Below, in pieces: positions 25,601 through 38,183 of a DNA stretch of 64,000 bases; position 1 is the stretch's first letter; each line of letters opens with the position of its first letter. Made by a program: the position numbers and the translations under genes. Source of the DNA: Apus apus (Eukaryota; Chordata; Aves; Apodiformes; Apodidae); the NCBI RefSeq assembly GCF_020740795.1, contig NC_067283.1, positions 8,397,659-8,461,658 of the forward strand. Direction: 5' to 3'. The notes below the pieces were generated by a model, which searched no databases, was not told the origin of the DNA, and saw only the letters and a program-made list of their open reading frames with translations.

Positions 25601-26552
25601 TGGACCGAATCCACAGTCAAGGAGATGTATCTGAGATGCTCCTGGAGCTCCAAAGTTGTGGGCTTTTCTCTGGCCATGAAATAATAAAATGCAGTCAGAA
25701 ATGCACTAAAGATAAAGCCAATGAGAGAGGAAAAAGAAGTCTGGAAAAAAAGGGAGGATTTATTCCACTATTTGGAAGAGCTACTGTCCCAACAGGTAGG
25801 CAGAAGCAACTTAACAGCAGATACAAATCAGAAAACATGAGTTTGTTTGGGCAGACCTGTCCATGAGGTGAGTCTTTGCATATGGAAACTGAGCTTTTCC
25901 CTGGACAGAGACTGGGTGAGGGACATAGGCTCTGCAGTTTCTTCTCCTACCATGGGTATCCTTTTCCATTGGCCCCCACCTTCCCGTTGTGGTTGTAGAC
26001 CTGTCTGGTCACTGGGGATGTGCCTGGAGACCCAGCTGGCAGGAAGCCTAGATGACTGGTTTAGACTCAGAGGTTGTAAGAAAAGACATTAAAATGATAA
26101 ATGTCTCTCATCCTTCAGCATATTACATAAGTTACACACACTGTAAAAGGAACCAGAAGCTGAGTTTAGAATTTTATGTGTGACCAAAAGAGTATTTTCA
26201 TCTGAAATAGTTATTTTTGTTTAAATGAGAAATAAAGTCAAGATGAATGTGTGCTATGTTCCCAAACCTTCCCTGAAGAAGCATGAACTTTACAGATTTA
26301 TAGGCCTGTCTGGAAATACTCAGCAGCATTCACTTAGGTCATTATCACACATAAACTGGTCTAGGTACAGACTTCTAATTACCTTTAACAATAATAAAGT
26401 GTCTAGAATATAATTTCTTGGCATTTTCAACTGCAATTTTTCCCTATATCACAGACATAAAGTGATCACAGTGACTCCCAGCTGATGCCTAAGAAGCACC
26501 AGTGAAAACAGAGACATCAAATATTGAGAAGTCTCTTATTTATACCTTATTT
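19681..26552. other. Intergenic sequence, no gene seen
   Basis: No supported coding exon. It contains the (AACC)n array described separately, a 16-17-base T run near 24643-24660, and short A/C-rich low-complexity patches at about 22780-22860 and 25318-25340. The 237-codon frame at 22241-22954 runs through low-complexity AAACCAA sequence and resembles no family. Confidence 0.5.
21404..21457. repeat. (AACC)n microsatellite, about 13 copies
   Basis: This is a perfect tetranucleotide run of AACC on the + strand. It keeps frames open on both strands (NQPTNQPT and VGWLVGWL), which explains the repetitive translated peptides here. Confidence 0.97.
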
Positions 26553-27045
26553 CACAGAATCACCAAGGCTGGAAAAGACCTTTAAGATCATCAGGTCCAG
26601 CCTATAACCAACACCATCACATTGGCTAGACCATGGCACTAAGTGCAACATCCAGCCTTTCCTTGAACACCTCCAGGGATGGTGACTCCACCACTTCCCT
26701 GGGAAGTCCATTCCAATGTCTGATCACCCTCTCCATGAGGAAGTGCTTCCTAATATCCAACCTAAACCTCCCCTGGAGCAGCTTGAGGCCATCCCCTCTT
26801 GTCTTGTTGCTGGTTGCCTGAAAAAAGAGCCCAGCCCCCACCTGACTACAACCTCCCTTCAGATAGTTGAAGAGAGTGATAAGGTCCCCCCTGAGTCTCC
26901 TCTTCTCCAGGCTAAACAACCCCAGCTCCCTCAGCCTATCCCTGTAAGACTTTCCCTCTAGTCCTTTCACCAGCCTTGTTACTCTCCTCTGGACCTGCTC
27001 CAACACCTCAATATCCTTCCTGAAGTGAAGGGCCCCTCTTCTGCA
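26553..27045 (-). mobile_element. CR1 fragment with intact ORF2 C-terminal frame
   Basis: The + strand starts with a diverged terminus (cacagaatcaccaaggctgg) and contains 'gaacacctccagggatggtgactccaccacttccctggg'-type CR1 sequence. The minus-strand frame 27006-26626 gives 126 uninterrupted residues of the CR1 ORF2 C-terminus ([20 protein letters not shown] and [20 protein letters not shown]). The absence of stops over this length suggests a younger copy than the others. It is still 5'-truncated and not a host gene. Confidence 0.95.
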
Positions 27046-27854
27046 AAAGAATGGCTTTCTTCAGTTAAGCAATGAGTTGCTGGTTTAGTCTGTGTTTCTG
27101 TGTCTCCTTTCCTGTTCCAGTGTAAAATCTTCAGCAAGAGGAGTTTTCTATTTAGGAGATCCATCAGCCTGTCTACACCATCTTTCTGAATACACCCTAA
27201 AGCATTTGAATTTTGCAATGCATTTTGATTCCAAAACACGTTGCAGAAAAATTACACACCAAAGAGATATTCTAGGGTACATTTCTGTTAACTTTGCAGT
27301 AAAGAAAGAATTATTAGTGATAAAATTTTATTCTTTATTGAATATCATCCCCTAAAATTAACAGCAATAAGCAACAATTTGAGGAGCAGAATGATGTTAA
27401 TCAGACAGAAATTAAAACACTGGGTCATTTAATTAAATACTCAAGCAAGTCACCTCAGACAGCAAATCAGTCTGAACCACCCAAAGACAGCTGGTTTGAC
27501 ACCACAGACCTGTTCCTCAGTGCTCTGAACTTGGCTCAGTAGCATTTGGCAAAAAAAATAGGAGGCAAAGAACATTTAAAAAGCTCAGGTTTGTGGTGGT
27601 TTGGGTTTTTTTAATCTGACCTTTCTGCTCACCACTGAAATATTTTAGATAAATAGCAAGGCTATCTCCAGGTCCCTGTGAAGAAACCAGTATTCTTGCA
27701 GTTATGCAAGTGCATTAATTAGGACTGGCTGTCTCCAGAGTGAAAGGTCTGCAGAGGACAAAGAGAAATGAGGGGCACAGTACAAATGCTAGATAGGGGA
27801 CAAGGGTTCATAACTTATAGTGCTGTGAAATGTATGGCATTTTGCTGTGTTTGC
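27046..27854. other. Intergenic sequence, no gene seen
   Basis: AT-rich DNA between two CR1 copies of opposite orientation. No coding or repeat signal was recognised. Confidence 0.5.
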
Positions 27855-28056
27855 TGAGAAGTGGAGCAGAATTGACACTAGGAAGCACTTCTTTACTGAG
27901 AGGATGGTCAAACACTGCAACTAGCTTCCTAGAGAGCTAGTCAATGCCCCAGGGCTGCCAGTGTTTAAGACACATTTGGAAAATGTCCTTCTGGTCAGCC
28001 CTGAAGTGGTCAGACAGTTGGACTAGATTATCATTGTCAGTTTCTTCCAACTGAAA
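27855..28056 (+). mobile_element. CR1 3'-end fragment, sense orientation
   Basis: Recognisable CR1 3' sequence: 'aggaagcacttctttactgagagg', 'aagacacatttggaaaatgtcc' and 'ggactagatta' before 'cagtttcttccaactgaa'. The usual octamer tail is replaced by the (CTCCT)n array that starts at 28057. Confidence 0.85.
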
Positions 28057-28134
28057 TCTCCTCTCCTCTCCTCTCCTCTCCTCTCCTCTCCTCTCCTCTC
28101 CTCTCCTCTCCTCTCCTCTCCTCTCCTCTCTCCT
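28057..28134. repeat. (CTCCT)n pentanucleotide microsatellite, about 15 copies
   Basis: A near-perfect pyrimidine run of CTCCT units directly abuts the 3' end of the preceding CR1 fragment. Its position suggests it grew from, or replaced, the CR1 tail repeat. Confidence 0.96.
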
Positions 28135-31100
28135 TTGCAGCTGAAGGGCTATAAACTAGCATTTTCTTCATCAAGCTTCTTGACAGATTGTCTTTGTTGA
28201 GTCAGACAGCTTGTCTCTTGGACACATCCTGGCTGTAGGACAGGGCAGTTGGCTCCCAAGCCAGGACACTAACTGGTTCCTCTCTGCTGCATCAGATGGT
28301 GCCCAGGGCTGAGCAGAGCTTGTCTGCAGAGGTTTAGCCCAAGTCAGAGTGCTTCGTATCCTTGGTGCTGTCTTTAGGACTGGCAAAGTGGCAACACACA
28401 GCATGTGTTGTGCTCTTTTTCACCAGCCTGTTTCCTTACAGGACTGCCTGGGAATAGGAGTCCATCCTGGTTGTAACATGGACTGAGATCCACAGGTAGC
28501 TGCTGCCACCCCTGAACTTTGTCATTTCATAGCAGTGACTCCCAACATCACAGACCAGCGATTCCAGGGCCATAAGATTGCCTTGTATCAAATTCATGTA
28601 AAAATGAAAGAATATTTATATATCTATAAATGTTTATATATGTATAATTTTTTTATTTTTTTTTTTTTTTAATGGGTAAACAAATCAGTTTCAAGACCAC
28701 ACAATCCAAACTGGAGCAGCCTGCTTGCCAGTGCTGGGATTTTCAGTCCAAATCCCGATGCCAGCAGAGGAAAGGCCCTCCAGAGAAATCTCTTGCCTTT
28801 CAAGTTGTTTGATACTTCTCAGTTGCACTCTGCTTTTACAGAACAGCCTTTCTCACCTCAGCAATCAAATTTGTCGTCTGAGAAGGGAGAGAAGTAATTC
28901 CCACTTCCCATTCTCCTAAACACTCATCTTTTTTTAAGCAGGTTTATTATGTCTCCTTTCGCAATGAGAAATGTGCAGAGTAAGAACAGCAGGGAACAAT
29001 TTATAGCACATTGGCTGAGCTCTTTCCTCAGATCAAGGCAGCAGAATGCTCCCCCTGCCTCCCTCCCAGGAGGCAAACCAGCCTCTGTGCTCGTTGCAGG
29101 ACAGGGCTGGTTTCATAGGAGGTTGCATGACACACTCTTCTGTGTTACAAACACGGTGGAGGCCAGTAGGGTTCAGGTCCCAAAGCTGCAGAAGATGTGC
29201 CAGACAGACTTGCCTCCTGAGCTGCCGGGTGATTCTCCAGAGGAAACCCCAGAATACAGCAGCTCTTGCTACACCAGCAGGAAGGCAGGAGGGTGGCTAG
29301 TTTAGCTGGAAGGAGCCTTGCAGGCAGAGGTTGTGGCCCTACATGCTGGCTGCCTGGCTTTAGCAGCGAGAAAATCTGCACACACCTGCAGTATCTGAGC
29401 TTTCATACTGGGTGCTCGTACTTTTTCAGTCCACGTACAGTTATTTGTACACAAGCCCTGGTCCACTGAGGCACATGGACACGTAGGTGTCACTACCAGT
29501 TTCCTTACATGCTGCTTTTTTTGTTGCAACATCGAAATGTTACATACTGCTTGCACTCTTCGAATCTACCTGGTGAATGAGAAAGAGTCATATCTTTGCA
29601 GAAAGATACTGCCTGAGACCATCTACCCCAAGCACCTGAAATAGCTCATGTGCATCTGTGGCAACCCCTTTAACAAATTCAGTCAGTCCTCATAAAGCGT
29701 TCTGGGAAGGCTGGATGAATATCACAAAGTGAGATCACTCCACACGTTTCACTCAACTTGTCCTCATATCCCACTTCTTGCTCAGAGCAGTAATTTCTTG
29801 TCCAGAACTGCTTGTAGTAGCAGCCATCTTTTGAAATCCTCCCTAGTAAGGAGGGGGTAGGTTTTCACATGCTGGATCCACCTTGTTCACAGCCTGCAGA
29901 CAATTAAGCACTCATCTATTGAAGATAATGAGGCAAGCTCTGCCTATTATGTGGAAAGATTTTACAAAGAAAACTCGGATCAGATTTGCTGGGGGGTGTT
30001 GCATAGTATTGAATATCCACAATTTTAACCAAATACACTTTAAATAATACTTTTTCAACCAGTCTGTCATATGAAGTACTGCCTCAGAATAAACCCACCA
30101 GTTTGGAAACCCAGTGCAGCATTTAACTCGTCTCTTCTAAATTGCTCTTTTAGCACATATTCATTCCCCAAATCCTTTTTTAACAGCAGGACTGCCTTGA
30201 AAGCTGTGGAAATCACATAAACCTCAGAACAAGATAAATAGTTATGCCCATTACTGCTTCCACACAGCGTTGCCCAACCGGTGTGTGAGCTCTTCACGGC
30301 AAGAACACTGTGCTGTTTAGGAAGCACTCATGTTACTGAGGTTTATAAATCATATAAACCAGCCAGATATATGCCTGCCTGGTGATGTGCAGATGGGTGT
30401 TTTTCTGAACCCCGGGATTCCAAATTCAACTGTTTTCAGACAAGTGAAGGATTCATTAAAAAGGAACAACATGTAATTTTAGACAACAAGACAAATTTCA
30501 AGCTTACAGCCAGTGAAGAGGGGGAGATGCTTTCAGCTGTGGATGTTTGTGTATGTCCCACTGAAAGAATCACACATGGCCTTTCAAGAACTAGGGACCC
30601 CATCTATGAATTGAGAAGGATGAATAATGCTCATTACAGCTGAAATCAATCAAGGGAATAAGAGCCTCATTTCTTAAACCAAGCAGACAGTGGTCATTTT
30701 GAAAATAGCCACCCTTTCAGCTCAAATCTCCACCTTTGGGAGCACTTTTGGGTTTTACCCGTTGTATCTGGGACTCTCTTGGTGTCAGTGTTATCTCTCT
30801 GTCAAAATTCCTGTTTGCATTTCCTCTCAGTTTATCTCGTCAGGTACAGCTGCACTACTTTAGCGTGTTGAGACACTTACTCAATCCCCTTCAAAGCTTT
30901 CAAATCCTGCACATCAAAGCATCCAACAGGCAAATCCAGTTATTTCCAACTAGCATTTAGATTTTGTGGCAGGTTCAATATGCAGAAAAGGTAGAAGATA
31001 CTACCAATGAATAAATTGAGGGGGATTTAGGTGCTTTATATCTATTTTAAATTCAGTATTCATGTTGTGTAATGCTTTCTCCATGAGCTTCCCAAATGTC

Positions 31101-34100
31101 CCAGGAACAATGCATAGGCTGAAAGCCATCACAACAAGGTGCCACAGGCTTTGTTCTGCTCTGAAGGCAGATTTCCCTGATCCTCTGAATTCACTTCTGT
31201 TTGCAATGTTTAAAATCTAATATAGAAAAACCAAACCTGAACCTATTACAGTCTCCAGGGAACCATATGTCTGTGCTAATGGCTAAGAATTTTAAAAGTG
31301 ACTTAGTTTTGTTTGCTGCCATCTGTTTCTCCCCAGTATCATCTTTTGGCTGAGCCAGTGAGTACAACTTGTATTGAATAAGGTTGGATCCATGTTAGAG
31401 AACATCTCCCAGTTCCCAATCAAAATGCCTCTTGGACCATCTACTGAGGATCCTCAATAAGTGTTGAATGGCACCTCAGCAGCACTTAATGGTAACATTT
31501 CTTCTCCCAATAGCCTGATTTCATCCACTAGCCAACATTTAGGGCTCATGGTCTGTGCTCTCCTGCCTGCCATGTGACATGGACATTCAGCCCACACAGA
31601 AGGCTCTTCCCTGCCTCATGTACAGACAGATTCAAACACATCTTTTCTTCCCCAAAATGCAGCTTCAGGCTGGTACAGCTTCTTCTGTGGAAAACTGCTT
31701 CCCTACAAACCAACCAGGCCACATCTCAAAATGCGAATGCCACAGACAAACCTGTAGGACATCTTTCAGATCCTCCTGTATCTGCCTGAATAAAATCCCC
31801 CCAAAGACTTGCTCAGACATTCAGCAGAGCCAGGCTCCTTGCTTGAATTCTCCCAGCCACACTTCCACCTCTTTTGGGGTGGTACCTCCATACCATCACC
31901 TCACCACAAAGTGGCTGCCCATTGGATCCATTCACTGACCTCCACAGCTGGTCTCATCTCCAGGATGGATGGCCACGTCCAGCATGCTGTTCCCATCACT
32001 TACCTGATTACGGAAGGAGCCAAATTGCTGTTGCAGTTGTTAACCTGCACAGATGGAAACCAGACATGAAGAGGTGATATTTATACCTCCAAAATTAGCC
32101 TCTTCAGTAGTTCAGGGTCCCTGTTTCACAGAATGGAGGAGAAATTTCAATTTTAAACTCATTTATCCTGGGTAATCTTGTAGTAGCTCTTTTTCTCGCC
32201 AGTTTTTCCACTCTGTCTGCAGTAAACTGAACTGCTTCCCTTATTTTTTATGTAATCACTGATTTCCCTGGTATTGCAGACTGGATTTATGATTTTTTCT
32301 AAGTGTTCAGTAATGTCATGATTCATCTGAGGATCACTTTCATCCTCATGCATATGAAATCCGGCTGCATAGGGAGCTCATGCTCTACCAACTACTTGCT
32401 TTCTAACAAAAGTCAGAATAAGAAAATATAAAGAAGTTGCTCTGTCAGAAAAAGAAAATATAAAGAAGTTGCTCTTGCTGTGCTTCCCCTAAACTCTGTC
32501 AAATCCCATGTTGTCTGAATGGGAATGGGGAGAGCTTGTAGGAAGCTGACCTGACTTCTGATTGCCAGAGGCCCTTTCTGACTCAAAGTCTTCTCCAGCT
32601 CCACAGAACTTCTGTAAATATCACATCTCTACCATTTACACCAACTGATCCAACTTCCTTGCCAAGCCTCTGGCTCACACTGAGTCCTTTCTGGTGATGA
32701 CTTTTTTGCCTTCTGTGTTGCCCTTCACACCTGTCAGCAAATCCCAGCTCAGCCAATATTTCTCTGCTTTCCACTATTTCATGGCATAATTTCCATAGCA
32801 GTTTGTGGGTCATTCCGTGGAGCTCACTTGCTGTTCCAAAACTAGAGACTTGCAGATGTGCTCCCAACACATGCAAGTGTTCAGCAGTTGCTGTTCACAG
32901 AAGGATGCTGTCTAGCTGTTGAGTGCTCCCAGGAAAACCAACACCTCTTGACAGAGATCTGGTTTTATCTCCTTTGGCAAATTCTCTGCATTTTAAATCC
33001 TTCTTGCCATGTCCAGGTTTGTGACCCATTCTATTTCATGCTCTTCCTTGGCCAGCGACCAGTGGCCTATAAATTAAGGGCTCTGCAAGGTGTTCTGGTT
33101 GCAAGGCTGACGGAGAGGTACAACCAGCCATCCTCAATGACATGGTGTTCTTGCACAGAGACACCCAAAGCACTGATCTGCTGAGCATAGGAGTCAACCA
33201 GCAGCCACAAAGAATCTCATTGCTTCCCACTCAGCCAGCACTTGGTCCTAATCTTCAGTCTCAAAGGCTCGTGGCATCACAGAGGACATTAAAGCTTTCT
33301 TTGCTGCTTATGTGGCTCCTCATCACGCACTCACGCTCCTTCCAATATCATGCTCGACAAATCTCCTCCCAGCTTGCTGGCACTCCTGGGTAATTTCACA
33401 CTTGCTTTTATGAGCACAAGCTCCTGCTCAATTGTCTGCAACACTGCCTCGCATTAAAGGTGCTGATTAAACATCTCGCTTCCAATGAGGTTTATTCCAC
33501 CTTAGAAAAAATCCTCCCCGAGCACAAGTTGCACCACTGCCACAGCACAGCACAGGGCCTGTGACCTTGACTTTTTTCCATGGAGAAACCAATCTTCAGT
33601 CATCCCTGTAGTGAACTTCTGGGATTTATTCCTTTATCTAGCAGCCTTCTTCCACTGAATCCTTTCAGCTAGTCTGACAACAAGGAAAAAATAGCAATGA
33701 CATGAGCAGAAAAGGGCAAGGGACAGAGTTTGGGTAGAGTTGCATTATTTTATGGTGTATTGAATGTAACAGTTGTAGGGACCCTAACTTCTCTTGGTGA
33801 TTCTTTTGATGTTAAGAGTCCTGCAAGGAAATAGCTGACAAAAATATTATATGCTTGAACAAGTTCTGATCACCTTCCTCCCAGGAAAAATCACAAACAT
33901 ATCAGTGAAGTTCCTAACCCCTTGTGCAGTGATTCTTCCCAACATGCCTCCACAGCAAAGGAGGAAGATCTGTTTGCAGTCTCTACACAGCTCACAGGAT
34001 GTCCAAGTTTGATTTCACTTCCACCTAAAGCCCAAGTGACAATATCCATAACATTTATGCAATGAGTTTTCTTTTCTGCCCTGGCCTGGGCTGAAAGTAA

Positions 34101-35133
34101 TTTGCAACACAAAATACAGGAGATGCTGTGCAGAACTCACTACAGCTGAAACCAGAGAAGGGCATTGCTCAGCAGCATTGAGCCTTACTGACAGTGACCA
34201 TCGGTGTCCTGGGGCACCATCCTCTCTGACCCTTCAGTCTGCTGCACATGGGACCCAAACTATGCCTAAGACTGCCACAGTAGCAGAGAACACAAAAAAA
34301 AACCCCAAATCTTCCAGACTAAGAACTGTCAGTTTCTTAATTCAGAAAATCATGCAAGAGACCCTCAAGTTTTTATGAACTCCAGGCCATAACATGATTT
34401 AATATTAAAAATATGGTGCCATCAACCATACCACTGCAAATAAGTGTAAAGCTAAAGTTATCAGCAACCAGAAGGACTGGCCAATGTTGGCCAACTCTGT
34501 TACACGGGTGGTGTGCTTGAGGAGCAGATCATGCATCCATGCATCCATGTGTCCATGCCAGAGACTCAGGACCATGAGTTTCCAGACAGCAGTAGCACAC
34601 ATGCACTGACCAGGAAGGAGTTTTCCTCTGCAGATGCAGTCTCTTCAGCTCAAGGGTAAGCTCTGCATGGATCTTCATGTGAAAGCCAACTTATTTTTCT
34701 GGAGTTCACCTACACGTTGTCTCAAATGCACAGCATCAGTACTTCTTGCTCCCATCAGTGTCTTGAATTCAGGAATGCACCAATGGACAGTGAAACTTGT
34801 TTTAGAAAGAGCTCTTCTTCTGAGAGTTGCTTCCCAGTGTAGCACCCTTCTTATTCCTCCTACCATCCCCATCTGGCAGAAGCTGCAGGTCTGGAGGGTG
34901 AAGTTACAGCTGCTACTTCTAAAATGGCAAATAAATTGACATGCCACTGAATGTCACGCAGATCCAAGTATGTCATTATGTGTATCCACCTACTAGCTCT
35001 GCACAAGCAAAAGGCTGTGAAAAGGCTTTACAGCTCTAAGCTGGAAGAAATTAGGAATCTTGTCACAGAATAAATCCTTTGGTCCCCTTTGCCTTCAGCA
35101 GATGGTACTAGATCTCTTCCATGACATAAGCAG
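28135..35133. other. Intergenic sequence, no gene seen
   Basis: A 7-kb stretch without recognisable exons or repeat families. A low-complexity AT tract lies at about 28610-28675. Reading frames such as 31555-31938 (127 codons) overlap alternatives and lack any family signature. The 32-bp tandem duplication is listed separately. Confidence 0.5.
32412..32475. repeat. 32-bp tandem duplication
   Basis: Positions 32412-32443 and 32444-32475 are adjacent direct copies of 32 bp with one mismatch at the eighth base (t versus a). No gene overlaps it. Confidence 0.95.
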
Positions 35134-35433
35134 AAAAGGAAAGGAAAGGAAAGGAAAGGAAAGGAAAGGAAAGGAAAGGAAAGGAAAGGAAAGGAAAGGA
35201 AAGGAAAGGAAAGGAAAGGAAAGGAAAGGAAAGGAAAGGAAAGGAAAGGAAAGGAAAGGAAAGGAAAGGAAAGGAAAGGAAAGGAAAGGAAAGGAAAGGA
35301 AAGGAAAGGAAAGGAAAGGAAAGGAAAGGAAAGGAAAGGAAAGGAAAGGAAAGGAAAGGAAAGGAAAGGAAAGGAAAGGAAAGGAAAGGAAAGGAAAGGA
35401 AAGGAAAGGAAAGGAAAGGAAAGGAAAGGAAAG
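35134..35433. repeat. Perfect (AAAGG)60 pentanucleotide array
   Basis: Three hundred bases of AAAGG units (AAGGA in other phase) without a visible interruption. A 5-base unit without stops keeps all frames open, giving KERKG repeats on + and FLSFP repeats on -; neither is a gene. The tract is pure purine on one strand and could form triplex or other non-B structures. Confidence 0.98.
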
Positions 35434-36894
35434 AGCTTCAGTCATCTGCACATCATTCTGTTAATCCCAGCTCCAAATGTGGATGTGTACAAGGTCTTTG
35501 CTCACAAATCCAGCTCCCCTTGCTAAATGTGCACTGGCATCTAATGGGTGCCATAAATAAATAGGCCTGATAGTACCTGACCAACTTTGGATGCAGGGTT
35601 GGGATTGGCATTACAGGTTCCAAAGAAGGGTCCATTCACTAACTGATGCTTTTACTTGGTAATTATTGCACAGCAGTACCTGTAAAACTGTGATCCTATT
35701 TGGTGGTGACAACTCAGAAACCTCCCTGCATAAAGAAAACAAGAGAGGTGTCATGTTTATTAATGTTCAGTGGCTGCTACAGGAAGTGCTGTTGCAGACA
35801 ATACCCGCACCTGCTCTGCAAGAATGTATAACTAATGCACTTCTGGAAATGACCTCATGAAGCAGAAACCATGAAGGCAAGAACAGATGGGAACCAGACT
35901 TTCACTCTCTGCTGCCCTTTGAAATTAGAAATAATTTCTAAATGAGAACTCAAATGAACAATGAGGTTGTAGGAGCAGAAATGCTCTGGAGTTGGTACTT
36001 CTAGTCTTTACTTTGAAACACTCAAGTCTTCTCAGAAATGCATTTACTTTCTGTGATAATCTGCCACTTAAAAAAAAAAAAGGAAAGGGTGTAATTGTGA
36101 GAAAATAATTACAACAGGGTTAATGTGATGTGCTGAGTGAATGAATGCTTCTCTGTATCATTAAATATCCTCAAGGAAATTCTGGATGCATATGAATAGC
36201 TAACTGGGTGGATTTTTTAGCTATAGCACACTAGTACAGAAGCTCAAGGAGGGAGAGGAATAAGAGTTTGCTACTGAGAAGCAAGTAATATCTTATCTAT
36301 CCAGTGCCCTATTAGGCTCAATCTATGGAAAAAAAGATGAAAGGAAATTCATCACACACAGGACAGGAGGTAAAGGTGGGTGGAAGGAGTGACAAGCAAA
36401 TGGAGAAGTGATTCTGGAGAGAGAATGAATAAGAAAGAAGCACTGCAGGACGACCAAGGGAAACAGCTGGGAGTTTGATGAATTTGTAGAAGGTGGGCAG
36501 CTGTGGTTTATTGTGTATTTTTTACCATCTGGGAATCAACTTTAGTGGTCAGATTAGTTCCTCTCCCAACTTGTGGCTTTTTTTTTTTTTCCTTGTAGAA
36601 GAAGAAGCAAAGTGAAAAACATGAGGTTCGTGCTTTGAATTTCACCCTACAGATGTGCAATGAGTGTGCTCAGCTTGCAGGGGCTCACACAGATCATGCC
36701 CAACCATCAATTTCAGGGTTAGAGATTGCCTTCAGACCAGTTCCCCACCCATATACTACTCGAAGGGCATGAAAGTGCTTTGAGAGAGAGAGATAAAGCC
36801 CATGGATATGCATAGGGCAGGAACAGGGTGGAGACATCATCCTACTGATGAGAATCAGACCTTAATCTGCAATTTCTAACAGGCTAAACACAGA
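35434..36894. other. Intergenic sequence, no gene seen
   Basis: No exon or repeat family was recognised. Minor A-runs lie near 36069-36080, and a T-run near 36579-36590. Confidence 0.5.
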
Positions 36895-36972
36895 GCTGTT
36901 GGAGAATGTTGGGGTTGGGGTAGATGACCTCTATAGGTCCCTTCCAACCCCATACATCCTGTGATTATATGG
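36895..36972 (+). mobile_element. CR1 3'-tail fragment
   Basis: The sequence 'gttggggttggggtagatga', then 'cctctataggtcccttccaaccccatacatcctgtgatt' by 36925-36965, is the last ~75 bp of a sense-oriented CR1. Only the tail is present. Confidence 0.85.
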
Positions 36973-38183
36973 ATGTTGGTTCTGTCCCCTGTACACTTTG
37001 CACTGCCTGAGCTGGGGGTAACCTGGCCTTCAGCATGGACAAGACAATGTCTCTGGCTTCTGCACCAACAGTAGTGAGCTGTCAGTAAATCCATGAGCAG
37101 CTCAGAGAAAACTGGGAGTGGAAATGCTGGAGATAGTCACACCAGTGGAAAACCACCACCTGGGCCAGGAGGAGCCTGCAAACCTGGAGATGAAAAGGTC
37201 GTTTCAGTCCATCTCATATGCACTACAGAGGGCTAAAGCTGCATGAAATTTAAGAGGAGATTATGGCTCATCTTCTGGCCATCATTGAGTGGTTTTAGAC
37301 TAATACGGGGAAAATAATGGTAAAGGAATCAAAGAGGATGTGGGTTGAGTAATGAGGTAGCAAAGTAATGGAGATAAAAATGATGGAGAGAAAGGGTTTG
37401 TTGCTTGGGGTATTTATTTATTTATTTATTTGCTCTTTATTAAAGATAAAAAGATGAAAGACATGCAACACATTTGAAAAGTAAGGGGCTGAAGTGCAAG
37501 AGCCATGTGAATTATTCAGCATCTTTTCTAAAGAGCTTCTGTGCAGAGCAACACTTGTAGTTCATCTTCCTGAGTCCTCTGAGCACTTGCCTGCATCTTG
37601 CAAATGTCCCTGTTAGAGGCACCACCAAAAGCAGACCCTGATACAAGACTCCTGCTTGCTGTCAACCCTTTTAAACAAATCAAGGAAAACTAAGGTGCTT
37701 GGCCTTGATCCATACCTGTAGGTCTTCAGAAAGACTTGGCAAAAGCCAGCATTACCTTTTGCTGTATCTCTGGTCTCCAATTCTTCTGCTCGCTTTATCT
37801 GCAGGTTCTTTTGAAGTCCTTGGAAGCAGGTCCCTCGAGCAACTTCATTCTGCTACATCAGAAGATTTTGATCTTTCACCGACTGTGACCAAACACCACT
37901 TCATTGGAAAAAAAAAAAAAAAAAAGGAGATCCTGATGGCTGAGAGGCTCAGCTCTAGCCTGCTTCAGATCCATACACTTGTTGGTCAAATAGTTGATCT
38001 CACACGGGCACAAACTTCCACCAACATCCAAATCTTTCAGTCTACAACATCAGATACATATTAAAGAGACCACAGGACCACAAGATGTTACAGAACAAGC
38101 TGTTTGCCATAGCTTCTCTTTCTTGTCAGAGGTAGAAACTGGGAAGACACTTTTGACTAAAAAATTAATTCAACAAAATTCAG
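36973..38183. other. Intergenic sequence, no gene seen
   Basis: Single-copy-looking DNA with a short (TTTA)n run near 37408-37430 and an A-run at about 37909-37924. No coding signal. Confidence 0.5.

Noticed and set aside
35060..35464. 134-codon KERKG-repeat frame and its minus-strand partner
   Set aside because: Produced by the (AAAGG)60 array; the unique ends are only a few codons.
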